Positions 63,175-64,000 of a stretch of DNA of 64,000 nucleotides are shown here, in pieces. The notes below the pieces were generated by a model. It ran no database searches, was not told the origin of the DNA, and saw only the letters and a program-made list of their open reading frames with translations. A program made the position numbers and the translations under genes. The stretch is taken from contig CAWFJG010000019.1 of the NCBI GenBank assembly GCA_963816065.1, positions 248,001 to 312,000 of the forward strand. The letters run 5' to 3'. This DNA comes from Roseiarcus sp963816065 (lineage in GTDB: Bacteria; Pseudomonadota; Alphaproteobacteria; Rhizobiales; Beijerinckiaceae). Each line of letters begins with the position of its first letter. Position 1 is the stretch's first letter.

Positions 63175-64000
63175 CTACGCTTCACGGCGGGTCGGCCGCT
63201 TTCGCTTGCTGGGAAGTCTCGGCTTGGCTCCACTCGTCGATTCGTCGTTCTTTTCCGCAGCCGAATGCGGCCCGACCGCCGGCGAAAGGCCGCCGGTCTG
63301 CGCCTGGAGGGCGGGCCGCGCCCGCGTCGAGGCCTCGACGTTCGGCGTCGGAAGCGCCTCGGTCGACGGCGACGCCGCGAGCCAGAAATTGAGTTCGGCC
63401 GACTTCACCTGATTGTCGGCGGTGAAGTAGGAGTCCTGCCAGCCGTCGTCCGTCGACAGGAAATGCCAGGCCTTTTCCTTCTCCGTGCTCAACCAATAGC
63501 GCCACGCGTAGTGATCGTAGACGTCGAGGCAATGGGCGGCGTAGGCCTCGGCGACTGCGCGATGGTTGCGGATGATCGCCATGTTTTCGTCGTTGTTGTA
63601 CGACGCGCGGTAGCCGAGGTTGTGGCTGCCGGTGATGACGACGCAGGTGTCGGAGAACGGATCGACGACGACGATCTTGTCGTGAATGACCGCGTGGCCC
63701 GCCTGATTGAGTTCCGCCTCCCACTGCCCGAACGCGTCGCTCTTGGAAACGCCGCGGGCGTGAATGACGCGGTAGTCCTCGGGAACGGGCGGATCGCCCT
63801 TTTGATGTTTGTGCGGCTCTGCGTCGCCGTCGCTGCTGATCGCCGTCATGAAATCGCCGGCCGAGTCGGACGCCGTGACGGCGCCTCGGATGAACAGGGC
63901 GGGGTTTGCCTTCTGCGCCTCGGCGATCGCATCGACGATGCTCGGGCGTCCGGGCTCGAAGGCGAGAAAGACGATCGCCTGCCGCGCCTTGGCGATGATG
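63175..64000 (-). CDS. Phospholipase D-like protein, C-terminal part (runs off the window)
   Basis: The open frame continues to base 64000 with coding character (IIAKARQAIVFLAFEPGRPS; FIRGAVTASDSAGDFMTAIS), so the start lies outside. Within it is one HKD motif, AVIHDKIVVVDPFSDTCVVI followed by TGSHNLGYRASYNNDENM. Members hydrolyse or transfer phosphodiester bonds and act as paired HKD motifs; the first should be upstream. The end is a basic low-complexity tail (KPRLPSKRKRPTRREA). Confidence 0.78.
   Translation of the reverse strand, partial: IIAKARQAIVFLAFEPGRPSIVDAIAEAQKANPALFIRGAVTASDSAGDFMTAISSDGDAEPHKHQKGDPPVPEDYRVIHARGVSKSDAFGQWEAELNQAGHAVIHDKIVVVDPFSDTCVVITGSHNLGYRASYNNDENMAIIRNHRAVAEAYAAHCLDVYDHYAWRYWLSTEKEKAWHFLSTDDGWQDSYFTADNQVKSAELNFWLAASPSTEALPTPNVEASTRARPALQAQTGGLSPAVGPHSAAEKNDESTSGAKPRLPSKRKRPTRREA

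Overview
The window is high-GC DNA (mid-60s percent by eye) with alphaproteobacterial gene content, most consistent with the order Hyphomicrobiales (Rhizobiales): a six-S1-repeat rpsA, cpoB-pal, a DUF882 protein beside an LdtD-type L,D-transpeptidase, DUF2188, RbsD/FucU and a 1-Cys peroxiredoxin beside a persulfide dioxygenase-rhodanese fusion. The assignment rests on gene families and codon and GC character, not on a marker gene comparison. No rRNA, tRNA or CRISPR array was recognised.

Layout. 0.4-6 kb: acyl-CoA carboxylase beta subunit, a VapBC toxin-antitoxin pair with a promoter/operator overlapping the antitoxin start, an ICMT-like methyltransferase with a decayed second copy of its 3' end, a 153-bp tandem repeat block, a 15-bp repeat block, a secreted protein and a DUF2188 protein. 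6.2-13.1 kb: rpsA, then a ribose-type sugar ABC transporter (binding protein, ATPase, two permeases). 13.1-15.9 kb: a frameshifted LysR regulator divergent from a quinone/aldehyde redox cluster (RutE-like, WrbA, DoxX). 15.9-23.2 kb: cell-wall genes (DUF882, L,D-transpeptidase), a sigma-54 response regulator and an M3 oligopeptidase. 23.2-28.6 kb: ABC1-type kinase, c-type cytochrome, gene remnants, TMEM175-like channel, FucU. 28.8-31.5 kb: tilS-cpoB-pal. 31.7-36.1 kb: membrane proteins (TSUP, YqaA, DsbB, Kef-type antiporter). 36.2-41.2 kb: KDPG aldolase, rpmB, YggS, peroxiredoxin, persulfide dioxygenase-rhodanese. 41.5-45.5 kb: two tandem SAM methyltransferases behind an adenosine kinase. 46-48.4 kb: an unassigned membrane protein and an AT-richer broken gene. 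48.4-52.9 kb: an AaeXAB-type efflux operon and a GlcG-like protein. 53.3-61.1 kb: Spy-like protein, periplasmic trehalase, two MFS_3 transporters around a universal stress protein, and a quinone reductase. 61.2-64 kb: an IS1634-family element and a truncated phospholipase D.

Two things stand out. First, three intergenic regions (25.2-25.4, 41.3-41.4 and 54.2-54.4 kb) carry a related, apparently undescribed element: six or seven copies of AACAGG at about 11-bp (one helical turn) spacing. Two of them share a small hairpin plus an 11-bp motif, and two share a GCCTGCTAGCAGGC palindrome. Second, at least fifteen single-base frameshifts break otherwise well-conserved genes, often in short G/C runs. 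One gene (the AaeA-like adaptor) has two that cancel. This points to residual indel errors in the assembly rather than mass gene decay, so the genes typed here as pseudogene for frameshift reasons may be intact in the organism.
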